Positions 34,456 to 48,045 of a stretch of 64,000 nt of DNA are shown here, piece after piece. This stretch comes from Adiantum capillus-veneris (lineage: Eukaryota > Streptophyta > Polypodiopsida > Polypodiales > Pteridaceae). The notes under the pieces are model-generated. The model was given only the letters and a program-made list of their open reading frames with translations, did no database searches and was not told the DNA's origin. Both the position numbers and the translations under genes were made by a program. The first letter of the stretch is position 1. Every line of letters begins with the position of its first letter. The stretch lies in NCBI GenBank assembly GCA_014529385.2, contig CM043949.1, positions 111,083,977 through 111,147,976 of the forward strand, written 5' to 3'.

Positions 34456-35274
34456 ACACTAACAGAAATGGAATGCTTGGATACAAAGTGTGTTGCCACT
34501 AGGACTTCTTTTATAGGAGTAGGGGGAGAGCATCTAATTGCCATAAGTGATGATGTGGATGTAGCCTTCCAAAGTAGAGGGGGTTTGCTTTAGTTGGTGG
34601 TGCCAATGTGTCACACATCGCAACACAAACAACATCGAAAACAAGAGAGCTCAACAAAATGATTTTGATTCATATATACATTTTATTAAAAAATCATGAT
34701 TTGCCAAAAAGGTGATTTTATTTATACAAGTCATCTATCACATGATCTCTTTACATCGAGTCTGTAAAATACCCAAGGGATTCACTAGTAGTACTTGGAA
34801 GGTGTCACTTGTGTGCACCGAAATTTCTTTTTTGACCCCTACATATGGAACCTACTTTGTAAAATATTTCTTTTTTGCCTTATAAAACACCCCTATTGTA
34901 CACTCACATGATACCGTACGATAACCCTTAGTCAATACCTCATGGTGAAATACTGGGGTCTGCTATATAAGATCAAGAAATACAATACATGATGATCCTT
35001 AAAAACCGAGAGATACACACATAGGTCTAATTCTACCACTTAAAACGAGTCTAGCTGTGATGTGATCATAAACCGAATAGGTATGAGAAACATATTTTCC
35101 TTCAACTGTGATAGTTATAAAAACTCTTTTGGTACAAATAAAGACGTAGACCTCAATGACTTTTAGTTCTTTAGTCCAAGGAAGCTTCTTCAAGTTATTA
35201 GCCATGCATCCTTGAATCACTGCCCAGCCATAGATCCCCTCATTTCACCACATCAGTTATAGTCGAGGCTCTGA

Positions 35275-35333
<59 letters not shown>

Positions 35334-35555
35334 ACTCCCTCCCTCTCTTGTAAAGAACCACCTTCTTGAGGACCAGTGTCCGGGAAAAATGTGTCCCAGC
35401 TTAATATTGTGCCATTTTCAATTTCAAAAATGCCGGCTAAGGGCAAGGGTAAAAGGAGAAATTCCGCCTTAAAATAGAGAAAACTAGTGTAAAGACCCAA
35501 AAACATGCAAGAATACATTGAGAAGAGATGTTTTGAAAATTGTTAATATGACGTA

Positions 35556-35558
<3 letters not shown>

Positions 35559-35644
<86 letters not shown>

Positions 35645-35660
35645 ACGCGCGCGCGCGCCA
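35559..35660. repeat. Expanded (CT)n(GC)n microsatellite
   Basis: About 36 CT units followed by GC/AC repeats, against about 35 bp in total in copy 1 (10574-10609) and copy 3 (44024-44058). A long GA tract follows at 35762-35836. Confidence 0.9.
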
Positions 35661-35759
35661 AAGTCGCGCTCGCAATTCTAGTTTCTTAATTAATGAGGCG
35701 TGTTCGTTCACGCTCATGATTTATGATTCACAATCGCATCGAGATGGCTATAATTCAGA

Positions 35760-35837
<78 letters not shown>

Positions 35838-35856
35838 TGTGTGTGTGTGTGTTATT

Positions 35857-35879
35857 GACGTAGACCTCAATGAATTTTA
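35857..35879. other. 17-bp patch repeated from 35143-35159, at the copy 2 breakpoint
   Basis: GACGTAGACCTCAATGA occurs at 35857-35873 and at 35143-35159 within the same segment copy. The next bases resemble those after the original (ATTTTA versus CTTTTA) before the CACTA terminus starts at 35880. The left CACTA end was probably first inserted in another copy of this same segment. Confidence 0.6.
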
Positions 35880-36490
35880 CACTACAAGAGGTTGTGTGCT
35901 CTTGTGACGCTGTTAGCGACGGAAATACATTGGGTTTTTATAACCCCCGGCGTCGCTAAAACCGTCGCTACGAGCGTCGCTACGAGAGCGTCGCTATAGG
36001 CGTCGCTATATGCGTCGCTATCAGCGTCGCATATAGCGACGCCTATAGCGACGCTCTCACAGAAGACTATAGCGACGCTCATAGCGACGCTACAGAGCCA
36101 TAAATAGCGATGCTTATAGCGACGCCCGAGAGAATGTTTTTTTGGTGGCAGGGCATTGAATGCCCTGCCACCCATCAACCATATTGTACTTGATTCACTT
36201 TTTAAAAAAAGTGCAAAGGTAGATAAGAGACCCAAAATAGTCACCCACAAGACGCATTGTTTGCAAAATTGACAATTGTACACATCATAGGCAAAATGAA
36301 TTAATTGGCAGATGTAATAATGACAATTGTACAACATCATAGGCATAAAGAATTGATTGGCAAAAGGAACTGCGGTGACAAATGTAATAATATACATGGT
36401 TCAAAAAGACGTATAAAATCCGTCTCATGATACATAAGCTATGAGAAACCCTAAACTAATGCTATCTAGCTACGGCTAAACTGACGTCGT

Positions 36491-37804
36491 CTAGTCAGAC
36501 GTCTCATCGCGTCCAAGCGGCGTATCTGTCGGATTCTGCCAAAAAAGACAATAAGACAGTTTTCAGTAAATATAAACATATAAAGACATTTATAAAACAA
36601 TACAAAAAATAAAAAAGAGTAAACCCTAATACTAACCATGCCGCCGCGAGAACTGAGAATGTCCATCAGGGAGTTTAAGCCCTTCCTGCCTGCGTACTCG
36701 CGCTCGTACGGTGTGGGATCACGTCCTGTCATCGACCACTGTCAAAACATACAAAGATTTCATTATGTTAGAACTAAAAAACTCATAAACCCTAAACTAT
36801 CGAACATGCATAAAGAGCAATGTGAAAAGACTTACAAAATCGGCCTCAAATGATGCCCATCCACCGCTCCCCAAGTGGTGCGAGCTCCCTGCCTCTACTC
36901 GCGCTCTGGCTGCATCCTTTTTTTGCTTCCACTTGTCGGGATTCTCGCGCGCTGCTTTCTTCGCATTCTTCCAATCTTCTTTGGCCAGCCAATCTGGCCT
37001 ATTCCACCCATTCTTGATTGCTTTTTGCACTTCGGAACGCTTGTGTTTGCAGTATTCGCGCATTCGAATCTTCATCAGGTCTTCATTGAAGCGCTGATCC
37101 CGTGTTGGAACGGGAAACTCATCATGAAGTATGCTGATGACTCTGTTTTTTAAATCACTTGGTACTTCACTCCATTTGTTTAGTATATAGTGTCTAAACA
37201 GCTAAGAGCAAAGACCACGCATGCGCGAGATCACCTTCTTGCCGTCATCATCCATGATGATGCCGCCGCTGATGTCGACGGAGTAAGGCAAGCCCTCTGG
37301 CCGGTGACGCGTGAACCTGGGTGTCCCGGCAGGGGTCTCTAGCGGCGTGTCGATGGGGGTACGGACGTCAGGTGTCTCCACTAGCGTCTGGGCCCCAAAG
37401 CGAGGAGTGTCGAGTGGGGTGGCTCCTGGCGGAGTAGGTAGAGGTGTGTAGCTTCTAGGAACAGTCAGCCGTGCAAAACCTGGCGTAGACGGCGATGCTG
37501 TGGCTGGTGTGGGGGCGGGCAAAGAAGGGGAGGGTAAAGAGTCTCGTCGAACACGAGGCGGTGTGGAGGCATCGGTGGCGGAATCCCCACAACAACCGCC
37601 ACCGCCACCACTAGAGCGCCGGTGTCTAGACGAGTGTGACGCTCGTCTTGTCGACGCCGAAGCTTCGGAGCGCGCCGAATGCTCCGAAAGAGAGGGAGAT
37701 GCGGATGGTGTAGGAACGCGCGATGATGCGCCAGAGCGATGACGCTCCACGTACCACTGTCTCTGTTGCGGTGACAAAGAAGAAAGAAACTCCTCATCAT
37801 CCAT
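36491..37804 (-). pseudogene. CACTA accessory gene copy in the left arm, with a nonsense codon
   Basis: Exons correspond to 36836-37804, 36637-36738 and 36491-36535, with intact splice sites and the start ATG at 37804. A TAG at 37202-37204 replaces the CAG of element A, cutting the protein at about residue 200, before the Transposase_24-like region. The 5' leader runs for only about 130 bp before the inversion junction, so its promoter is probably lost. Confidence 0.85.
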
Positions 37805-37935
37805 ACCTACATTAAACACACGAATATTTAAACTTAATATTGAATGAATAGAGTAGACAATGACGCAAAGACCATTAAATACAATGACGTAATGACGCAT
37901 ATAAATACAATGACGCAATGAATCGAGTGATAGAA

Positions 37936-38986
37936 GAGGCTCTTTACCCTCCCCTTCTTTGCCCGCCCCCACACCAGCCACAGCATCACCATCTACGCCA
38001 GGTTTTGCACGGTTGACTGTTCCTAGAAGCTACACACCTCTACCTACTCCGCCAGGAGCCACCCCACTCGACACTCCTCGCTTCGGGGCCCAGACGCCGG
38101 TGGAGACACCTGACGTCCGTACCCCCATCGACACACCGCTAGAGACCCCTGCCGGGACACCCAGGTTCACGCGTCACCGGCCAGAGGGCTTGTCTTACTC
38201 CATCGACTTCAGCGGCGGCATCATCATGGATGATGATGGCAAGAAGGTGATCTTGCGCATGCGTGGTCTTTGCTCTCAGCTGTTTAGACACTACATACTA
38301 AACAAATGGAGTGAAGTACCAAGTGATTTAAAAAACAGAGTCATCAGCATACTTCATGATGAGTTTCCCGTTCCAACACGGGATCAGCGCTTCAATGAAG
38401 ACCTGATGAAGATTCGAATGCGCGAATACTGCAAACACAAGCGTTCCGAAGTGCAAAAAGCAATCAAGAATAGGTGGAATAGGCCAGATTGGTTGGCCAA
38501 AGAAGTTTGGAAGAATGCGAAGAAAGCAGCGCGCGAGAATCCCGAGAAGTGGAAGCAACAAAAGGATGCTGCTAGAGCGCGAGTAGAGGCAAGGAGCTCG
38601 CACCACTTGGGGAGCGGTGGATGGGCATCATTTGAGGCCAATTTTGTAAGTGTTTTCACATTGCTCTTTATGTTCGATAGTTTAGGGTTTATGAGTTTTT
38701 TAATTCTAACATAATGAAATCTTTGTATGTTTTGACAGTGGTCGATGACAGGACGTGATCCCACACCGTACGAGCGCGAGTACGCAGGCAGGAAGGGCTT
38801 AAACGCCCTGATGGACATTCTCAGTTCTCGCAGCGGCATGGTTAGTATTAGGGTTTACTCTTTTTTATTTTTTGTATTGTTTTATAAATGTCGTTATATG
38901 TTTATACTTACTGAAAGCTGTCTTATTGTCTTTTTTTGCAGAATCCGACAGATACGCCGCTTGGACGCGATGAGACGTCTGATTAG
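37936..38986 (+). pseudogene. CACTA accessory gene copy in the right arm, 5' truncated
   Basis: Exons 37936-38645, 38739-38840 and 38942-38986 match the accessory gene of element A from its codon 87 onward without internal stops. The start codon and the first 86 codons are missing because of the inversion junction. No in-frame ATG lies near the junction. Confidence 0.85.
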
Positions 38987-41900
38987 ACGACGTCAGTTTA
39001 GCCGTAGCTAGATAGCATTAGTTTAGGGTTTCTCATAGCTTATGTATCATGAGACGGATTTTATACGTCTTTTTGAACCATGTATATTATTACATTTGTC
39101 ACCGCAGTTCCTTTTGCCAATCAATTCTTTATGCCTATGATGTTGTACAATTGTCATTATTACATTTGCCAATCAATTCATTTTGCCTATGATGTGTACA
39201 ATTGTCAATTTTGCAAACAATGCGTCTTGTGGGTGACTATTTTGGGTCTATTATCTACCCTTGCACTTTTTTTAAAAAGTGAATCAAGTACAATATGGTT
39301 GATGGGTGGCAGGGCATTCAATGCCCTGCCACCAAAAAAAAATTCTCTCGGGCGTCGCTATAACCGTCGCTATTTATGGCTCTGTAGCGTCGCTATGAGC
39401 GTCGCTATAGTCTGCAGTGTAAACGTCGCTATGAGCGTCTCTATATAGCGACGCTTATAGAGATGCATATAGCGACGCTTATAGCGACGCATATAGCGAC
39501 GCTCTCATAGCGACGGTTTTAGCGACGCGGGGGTTATAAAAACCCAGTGTATTTCTGTCGCTAACAGCGTCACAAGAGCACACAACCTCTTGTAGTGCAA
39601 ATACTTAGTTTTGGTCATTGTAGTAACTTAGACTATACATGTATAGTCCATGTAGTGGATCATTTGAGATTTTCTATAGCTCTTTCATGTCCAGTCATTA
39701 ACACTTGCTCGAAGCAAGTAGGGTTTCTCTCTATTGAACATGCATGCACATCTTGTGACATGCATCTAAAATCAGATTGAGGTAGTCATGGAGGAGTTGA
39801 TGCCAATGATCGAGTGAGTTCTCTACCAAGTTTTGCATCATTTAGTTTCTTTTGTGAAGGTCATGCTTTCAATTTGCTGAGAACTGCTATCATTTAGCCT
39901 TTTGGGGGACCAGTGAGATAGGTCGTAGTGCTACGAACATTAAAGACTAGATGAACCAAAGTTGGACTTGGCTATCAATCATAGCACAAGCCTAGAGTAG
40001 ACTAGAGAAAGATTTCAGCAGGTAGCAAGCAATGTGTTGGAGATGCTTGGTCTCATAGATCCCATTCTTTTGGTGAGTTGCAAGTTACGATAAGTACAAT
40101 GGGATCATATTTGCATTGAAAAGTCCAATGCCCATGCAATTGTTTAGTTGTTGATACAACTCCCCGGGGGATCACTATGTACAAATTTTATATATCACGT
40201 GCGTTCAAGGAATACTTTTAAACCCCTTATATTTGAATTTTTGACATATAAAATGCACCCTTTTTCTATTCAATATGTAAAAAAAAATTCCCAATTCCAT
40301 TTTATGGTACCCTTCTGTATGTGAAAATGTGAGAAAAAATAAAATTTAATACCCCCTTCTATTGCATACACATGATAGGCTCATAGCCCCCCCCCCCCCC
40401 CCCCCCCCCGCCCCCCTCGAGTGATACAACATACATTGACTAGCTGTAGCAAAGCTGATTTCTCTCGAGTCAAGAACATGTTGCTCTGTGTATTTATTGA
40501 AGAGGCAAAACGAGACGACTGTGCATGTCTAATTGTTGAGCATTTACATCACCTTGTTTTGTTGGTTTTGCCTTTTGCAGGAATTTCCACATAAGCCACT
40601 CCTTGAAAGTGTTTCACATGTGTACAAAATCTTCTATGGGAATAAATAGCTACTAATAAGTAAGAAAGGGTCTTCCTACCTCATGATGACCTAGGGAAAG
40701 GAAAGAGGACTCACATGATCATGACAATTCTGTGACCGTGTAAAGTGTCAGCGTATTACATTGTCCACAAAGGACTCATATTCTTGTAGACTCCACATTT
40801 CGCATTGTTTGTTCAAACAACCATCTGGAAGGTCTTGTAAGCATTTTAGTGCATAGAAAAAGGCCTATTTGAAGGTGGCAATCAAGAAAGACAAGCGAAA
40901 CGTAAGCTTATCTAAAAATGTGACCCTTCATTTTTACATGTGCAGGCTCTCTATTGTATATTGAGTCAGAGTTTGAGTTGGATTCACATCCCCTATTGGA
41001 AGGTTTTGTTTCAATTGCATTGCTTGTGGGAGTTGCTTTAGGTCCAGCGTAGCTTTTAAGGTCTGTCGTAAGGCTAGCTCTCTCAAGTTGCATTCATAGT
41101 GAGTCATCTGGGGATTGCGATGTTTAGCTTCATAACACTCATTTGTTCAATAGAATTCAAGGGTTTTTTTGGGATTACTTGCTTAACACTTTGATTCAAT
41201 TTTGTTGTGTTGTATTGGCTCATAAGGTTCTTGTTTGAGGGTCATAATTGGCCCATTGTATATTATCCACATAATTAAATACATGGCTCGCAATTTGAGG
41301 ATCATGATTGGCCCATTGTATATTATCCACATAATTAAATAGATGGCTGCCCAAAGTGAAAACGCACCATTTTTACATGTGTTAGTGTTTTGCTTTACAT
41401 TAAGTGTTTGCTTTGGAAGGATTTGTTGCAGTTGTATCGCTTATGGGAGCTGCTTTAAGTATCACCTTTGCAGGGTTAGGAGTAGATTGACTTGGACATT
41501 GCAAATTGATATGCAGCTTTGTAATAGTGCATTGCTTGGGTGCGCTTTGTGTGTGATGTATTAGGTAACCTTTTTATTGTATGTATCAGGTAACGACTTC
41601 ATCACAACCACATGTTATTGATTTGAACGTGTATTTGATGAGGATATTATAAAGTAGCTCATTTATCATTGACTCTAAGTAGCACAATTTAGTACTTTTG
41701 AAGCTTATGAGTATGGCCTCGTGTCCAGTTCTAGGTTCCAGACACTAATGACCTTAGAAAATGTTTGGTAATGCAAAACATCAAAAGGTGTGCATCTATT
41801 TTTTGTGTTGTGCATGTAGCTTCTCACAAGTGGGCATTATTACTTGTGCATTGTCCATGCATTCTGTCAGGTTGGAAATGCCTATCTAATAACTGGGTTG

Positions 41901-42878
41901 AGAATTTTCAATGTTGTTCATGATGGGCCCGTGAAGACGTAGAAAGAGAAATCAAGAACTCCTTATTTTTCATTCAACAACATAATAGGCTTAGTATGTA
42001 CTGTAAGATAGGAGGGATTTTGGAAATACTTAAAAGCATGTATGTAGGGGTTTATTTAAGTTATATAATATCCATATATATCGTTAGGTCAATATGCATG
42101 GTTCCGTATATAGGGGAGTTTTGTCTTGAGGGTTGCATATTGGTAACGTCTCCTCATAGGTAATAGTGAATCCCTCGGGGTACAAGGTGGCTTGTGCTAT
42201 AGTTCTAAGGCGAGGCTTGATCATCAATTTTCAGACATTCAACTTGTAGCATATGCGGGTAGCTGACCAAGGTGAGAAGATGGGTTGAAAATTCAAGATT
42301 TCCTCGGCTATGACTATGGGAAATGGTGAGGAATGAGCTACAACAAGTGAGCACTAGACTAAGTTGCAATGAAAATCAGTGATTATGAGAGTTTGGATGT
42401 AGGCTTGCGCTAGAAAGAGGTAGATACACGATTGACTTTTGTCACCCTTATTTGGGTAATGACCAATTCTAGAGTCCAATGTTGACCTTTGAAATAGAGT
42501 CTGCCTTAAATGAAGTTTTAGCTTAACCACACTCACTTATCTAAAGTTGTCTAAGACTCCAAAGATCTACTCCTATTTTGTGCCAAGGATGATAATAAGG
42601 ATCTCTATTCCAAGTTCATCATGGGTGGTGGCACATGTGCATATCCCATTCATGTCCTTGAGATAAAGATAATTCAATCTACTTAAATATGCAAGGGAGA
42701 TTGAATTAATAAAATTCTAATGCAAGGGATAAAATGCAATCAATTAATCTATTAGTGATGATTAAATAGAGGGACTAATAGTCCTAGGTATGTAACCACC
42801 GGCCCTAATACCACATGAAAGGGATTGGTTATGGTGGAAACGAGAGTGAATCAGTCATGGTGTGGTTAATGTGGTAAT

Positions 42879-42924
<46 letters not shown>

Positions 42925-43743
42925 ACACTAATAGAAATGGAATGCTTGGATACAAAGTGTGTTGCCACTAGGACTTCTTTTATAGGAGTAGGGGGAGAGC
43001 ATCTAATTGCCATAAGTGATGATGTGGATGTAGCCTTCCAAAGTAGAGGGGGTTTGCTTTAGTTGGTGGTGCCAATGTGTCACACATCGCAACACAAACA
43101 ACATCGAAAACAAGAGAGCTCAACAAAATGATTTTGATTCATATATACATTTTATTAAAAAATCATGATTTGCCAAAAAGGTGATTTTATTTATACAAGT
43201 CATCTATCACATGATCTCTTTACATCGAGTCTGTAAAATACCCAAGGGATTCACTAGTAGTACTTGGAAGGTGTCACTTGTGTGCACCGAAATTTCTTTT
43301 TTGACCCCTACATATGGAACCTACTTTGTAAAATATTTCTTTTTTGCCTTATAAAACACCCCTATTGTACACTCACATGATACCGTACGATAACCCTTAG
43401 TCAATACCTCATGGTGAAATACTGGGGTCTGCTATATAAGATCAAGAAATACAATACATGATGATCCTTAAAAACCGAGAGATACACACATAGGTCTAAT
43501 TCTACCACTTAAAACGAGTCTAGCTGTGATGTGATCATAAACCGAATAGGTATGAGAAACATATTTTCCTTCAACTGTGATAGTTATAAAAACTCTTTTG
43601 GTACAAATAAAGACGTAGACCTCAATGACTTTTAGTTCTTTAGTCCAAGGAAGCTTCTTCAAGTTATTAGCCATGCATCCTTGAATCACTGCCCAACCAT
43701 AGATCCCCTCATTTCACCACATCAGTTATAGTCGAGGCTCTGA

Positions 43744-43798
<55 letters not shown>

Positions 43799-44024
43799 AC
43801 TCCCTCCCTCTCTTGTAAAGAACCACCTTCTTGAGGACCAGTGTCCGGGAAAAATGTGTCCCAGCTTAATATTGTGCCATTTTCAATTTCAAAAATGCCG
43901 GCTAAGGGCAAGGGGAAAAGGAGAAATTCCGCCTTAAAATAGAGAAAACTAGTGTAAAGACCCAAAAACATGCAAGAATACATTGAGAAGAGATGTTTTG
44001 AAAATTGTTAATATGACGTAAGGT

Positions 44025-44057
<33 letters not shown>

Positions 44058-44214
44058 CAAAGTCGCGCTCGCAATTCTAGTTTCTTAATTAATGAGGCGT
44101 GTTCGTTCACGCTCATGATTTATGATTCACGATCGCATCGAGATGCCTATAATTCAGAGCAGAGAGAGAGAGAGAGAGAGACTGTGTGTGTGTGAGAGAG
44201 AGAAAGAGAGAGAC

Positions 44215-44571
44215 ATGGGCTTGGGCAGCAAGGCGGCAAAGGTGGCGGCAGCAGCAGCCGTAGGGGTGGCTGCGATGCCGCTACTGGTGCCAGCAGCGGT
44301 GTGAATAGCGGGATCTGGAGCAGGTGGGATCGCGGCGGGCTCCTGGGCCGCGGGATTGATGAGCACCTATGGGGGTATGGTGCCAGCAGGCAGCCTGTGT
44401 GCCGTGCTGCAGAGCGTGGCTGCCTCCGTCTTCATGGGGGCTTCAGGTGACCATGATGATTGTGGTGCAGCTCCTGTAGACGATGATGAAAATGGCGCAG
44501 GTTCGGGCACTGAAAATCAGGTGGAGCTTGATAGTACTCCTGCTAGCGAGGTTGAAGAGCTGCTCTCATGA
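44215..44571 (+). pseudogene. IFI6/IFI27-like protein, copy 3, same in-frame stop
   Basis: Virtually identical to 10765-11121, including the TGA after LLVPAAV (44302-44304), the IAAGSWAAGLMS core and the acidic tail. The one difference noticed (GGCGCAGG here versus GGTGCAGG) is silent. Sharing the stop shows that it predates the segmental duplication. Confidence 0.6.
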
Positions 44572-46035
44572 GTAATTGTTTTGCTCCTTTGCTCTTCCTC
44601 GAGATCCATGTGAAACATTGTGCCCTATGTTAGATAGTCTCGTGGGGAGGTTCCTTCATAGACAACATCAGAATAACTAATTCTAAAGGCATGTCCTTTA
44701 AACAACACGTTTGATCTATGGTTTTCCTTGCTTAATTTCTCATCTTTCCTTGCTTATGCTCATGCTATTTTTACCATTACTGTTCAGTCACTTATGACGT
44801 TTGAGATTTTATCTCTCCAATTGATCAATGTTAATGTGCTGATAAAGGTTTGAAAGACCACAACATGGTTGCATAAAGTCCCTAGACTAATCCCACTGAT
44901 TTTGCACCCGATAGGAGCCTAATGAGAAGGACAATAACTAAAGATTGCACCTAGTTTATGTGTGCTCCTAGCTTGCGTCGATGCTATAGAATGTGCATTT
45001 GTTGTAGCAAAAGAGGAGACTAAACACAAAGAGAGAGATAGATTGTCATCTCGCAAAGCTCTCAGCTTGGGTCATTAGTAGAATGGTAAGCACATGCACA
45101 TGGAAATGATCCATCTCTCTCTCACAAGCACACAGCTTGCAAGAGCAAGACAATGCATTAGCACGTAAACAAAGCTTGCAAGCTCTTGTTGAAAGAGCTT
45201 GAACTATGTTAACAACTTTGATCAACGTTGATTCATGTCTTTGGCCCCTACGTAGCTATTTGTTGCACACGATCCATCGTAGACTGACTCAATGTGATGC
45301 ACTCCAATGCTTAGTTGACTAACTTCCATGGACCAATATCTTTTGTCAAAGATTTTCGTAAAGATTATGGCCTCACAGTAGCAAGTTCCAAAATTTTGTT
45401 TGTTTTTTGCATCAAAAAGTGGTTGTGCCATTGTGTATTTCGTAGTCCCTCTAGGAAACAAAAGATAAGCCGCTCTTAGCAAGGCATCTCCTCGGCTAGC
45501 AACTCAAAATGTACTTGAATTAAAGGATGCCTTTTATGCAGGATTTTATACTCTTGCCTAAAGTATAGGATTTGCAGAAGAGAATTGTGTGCTAGTCTCA
45601 TATTTATGAGATTCTTCCATGAATGTTTTGGCTATGGTCTCAAAAGCCCGTAGCATAGCTATTAAAAGACATTAGAATTGTGTCAAAACTTGGTCCTTTA
45701 ATGTTAAATTCAAATTCTTACACCATAGTGTGAACATCAATAACTTGTTAAACAAACTAGATATACCAAAATTTGGCTACATGATCAAAGATGTCTATTG
45801 TGAATTCAAACTTTTTGCACAACTTAGCTAGCTTATATTGCCACATTGCCTCATGTTTGGAGTCATATGTCTTACCTCCACAATTGTCATATATACTTAT
45901 CTATGGATCGATGGTAAATTTATGGCTTAGTGGGCCCATGATTTTCTTGATGGCCATTGTTTTTCTCTCTAGGAGGAATCCCTAGAGAGGCACTTAACTA
46001 CTCTTTTTCCAGCCTTGTTTACTAGGTGCTAGCAT

Positions 46036-47627
46036 TGTCATAATAATCAATATCTAATTCTCCTAAATGATTTTCTCATATTAAACTGATCATTTAATGT
46101 GGGGAGGTACCAGGGGAGAAAAAGCTTGAATATTGGTTAAGTTGGCAGACCGGCCATAGTAGGGATCCAAAGGAGGGAAAATAGGGATCCAAAGGGGGGG
46201 CCATCTGCAAAAGAGCAATGTGCAACAATGGGCTAAAAAGACCCTAAGGTTCAGCCCATTAAGACTTCCAAAATGCTAAGGTTCCAAAATTCAAAGGTTG
46301 TGTCCAAAGGTCAACCCTAGGGAAAATTGGATGCTTTGTGTGTGCCCTAAAAGTCTTTGCGTATCTTTACATGGGAGGGGGCGAGCCCTAAAGGTAGGGG
46401 ATGAGAGAGAAAGCCATACACACACACACAGGCTCCCTTTACACAAAGGGAATGAGGGACACATGTCAGCTCCCTAGGCCAGATGCCCACAAGGTGTGTC
46501 CAATTCCTATTGGAAGACCTTTGAAGTGGACCAATGAGAATTAAGCTAGAGTAAATGTAGTTTAATTAATTTAAAAACATTTAATAAAAGAAACGAATGA
46601 GAATTAAGTCTCTTAGAAGGCTATTGGGCAGTCTCCCAAAGGGTCCAATGAGCATTCAGAAGCCCCATGGCTTGCCTAATTCCTATTGGCCAGGAGGCAT
46701 AGGGGTCCAATGAGATTTTAGTTTAATTATTTAATTACCTAAAGCTCTCACAAAAGGGGAAAGGGGGAAACATGTCAAAAGGCTATCACTTATGCTGCTT
46801 AATATCTATTGGCTTGACTTGGGGAGGTTCAATGAGGCAAAAGCCAGACCAAATTAGCAGCTAGGGCTCGCCCAAGAGAGAGAGAGGGGACTGATTTTTG
46901 CTTGGCATTGGCACACACACACATTCACACTTGACCATGTGTGAAGAAAAAATACTCTATCTCCTCCCAAGCTTTAATGGAGAGCTCATCACCTACTCCA
47001 AGCTTGTGAGATAGAAGCCTACATCAACACTCTCTTGGCATGTGGATGCAAATCCAACCAAGAGCCAAGTTTCAATGCATGCTCATCTTCTCTACCAAGC
47101 TAATTACTAAGCTAAGCTATGCTAATATGAGTGATTATGTGAGGAGATGTACATTTTTCTCGTAAGATACTCCTTCTTCCTCTCAATCTACTCTCATACC
47201 CTGCTAGCTCTCACCATCTTCGAAGGTGTGTGAGGTCTTGGGTCTGAGAACGGGGATAATTCAAGTTGTGTTTGATTAAGTGTTTTGCTTGGTGCATGAA
47301 GCTTCCATCTTCATTGCACTAGCTAGTCTTGAAGGAACACAAAGAATTGTATTGTACAATGTCTCTCTTGATGGGAGAAACCATAATACAAAGCCTTTTG
47401 GAGGGGGGACCGGCTCCATGCAAATCCGGTGCTCAACTGTTGTCAATAGCTTAATTTCTCTCTTTTGAAAATATTGTCGATGCTATCTAACTAGGTGTTA
47501 TGCTTTTTGTTGCTCTCTCCACCCAAGCACTCTTCTAATTCTTGTTAGGAATCTATTCTAATGAAATGCCCACTATGTTCATGATAATTTCCGCTACATA
47601 TAAGTTATTAGGCCATTAAATGTTACA
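46036..47627 (+). repeat. 5' LTR of the chromovirus
   Basis: 1592 bp, TGTCATAATAATC to AATGTTACA. It carries the promoter and polyadenylation functions of the element by family knowledge; I did not locate a certain TATA box. It contains a short CA microsatellite near 46418. Confidence 0.93.
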
Positions 47628-47628
47628 T

Positions 47629-47640
47629 TGGTATCAGAGC
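47629..47640 (+). other. Primer-binding site, initiator tRNA-Met type
   Basis: TGGTATCAGAGC, one base after the LTR end. This is the standard plant PBS complementary to the 3' end of initiator tRNA-Met. The stretch to 48045 is untranslated leader. Confidence 0.93.
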
Positions 47641-48045
47641 TCAAGGTTTCTCTTTTCTTGCTCAAGAAGGGAGGTCCTCAAGCTAGCTACAAATGGTTGG
47701 TATTATTAATTGCCTGTGAGTAAGTAGAAATAGGGATTTTTCATCCTTGCAGTGCGCCTGCCTTTGTGCAATTAACGGGGCATCACCGTCGAGAGCTATG
47801 GTCTTAATAGTGGAGTCCTACGGGGCTTGCCTACGGCTTAACCACTATTGAGCTATTAGAAGCTTGACAGGAGCCGGTGCTGTTTTGGTGTCGAAAGACC
47901 CTCTCTTCTATTCCTTGCAATTAATGGTATTCGAGCCGCGGGTACAGTAGCTTGAGTGCTTTTTCTAAAGGGGTAAAGAGGAGTAGCAACTAGGGCTTGA
48001 AGTGCCAAAGTATACCTAAAAAGTTTACATCTAAAAGTTGTTAGA

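Larger units (their letters stand above)
31152..35856. repeat. Segmental duplicate, copy 2 (truncated)
   Basis: Matches copy 1 from 6148 to about 10745 and copy 3 from 39598, with a few percent differences and small indels. It stops inside the GA/GT microsatellite that precedes the IFI-like gene, so that gene is missing here. No gene is recognised within it; the repeated short ORFs are shared non-coding sequence. Confidence 0.92.
35880..39597. mobile_element. Fold-back CACTA derivative: two 3' halves head to head
   Basis: Starts CACTACAAGAGG at 35880 and ends CCTCTTGTAGTG at 39597. The left part (35880-37940) is the reverse complement of element A from 4078 to 6147; the right part (37936-39597) is element A from 4473 to 6147. 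They meet at GAGGC (37936-37940), a 5-bp microhomology present at both parental positions. The result is an inverted repeat with arms of about 1.66 kb and a spacer of about 390 bp (37546-37935). The flanks differ (TTA left, CAA right), so it did not insert as a unit. The right arm matches element A in detail; the left arm shares variants with the nested element (ACAGAAGACTATAG), so two different parents are implied. The transposase gene is absent. Confidence 0.92.
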
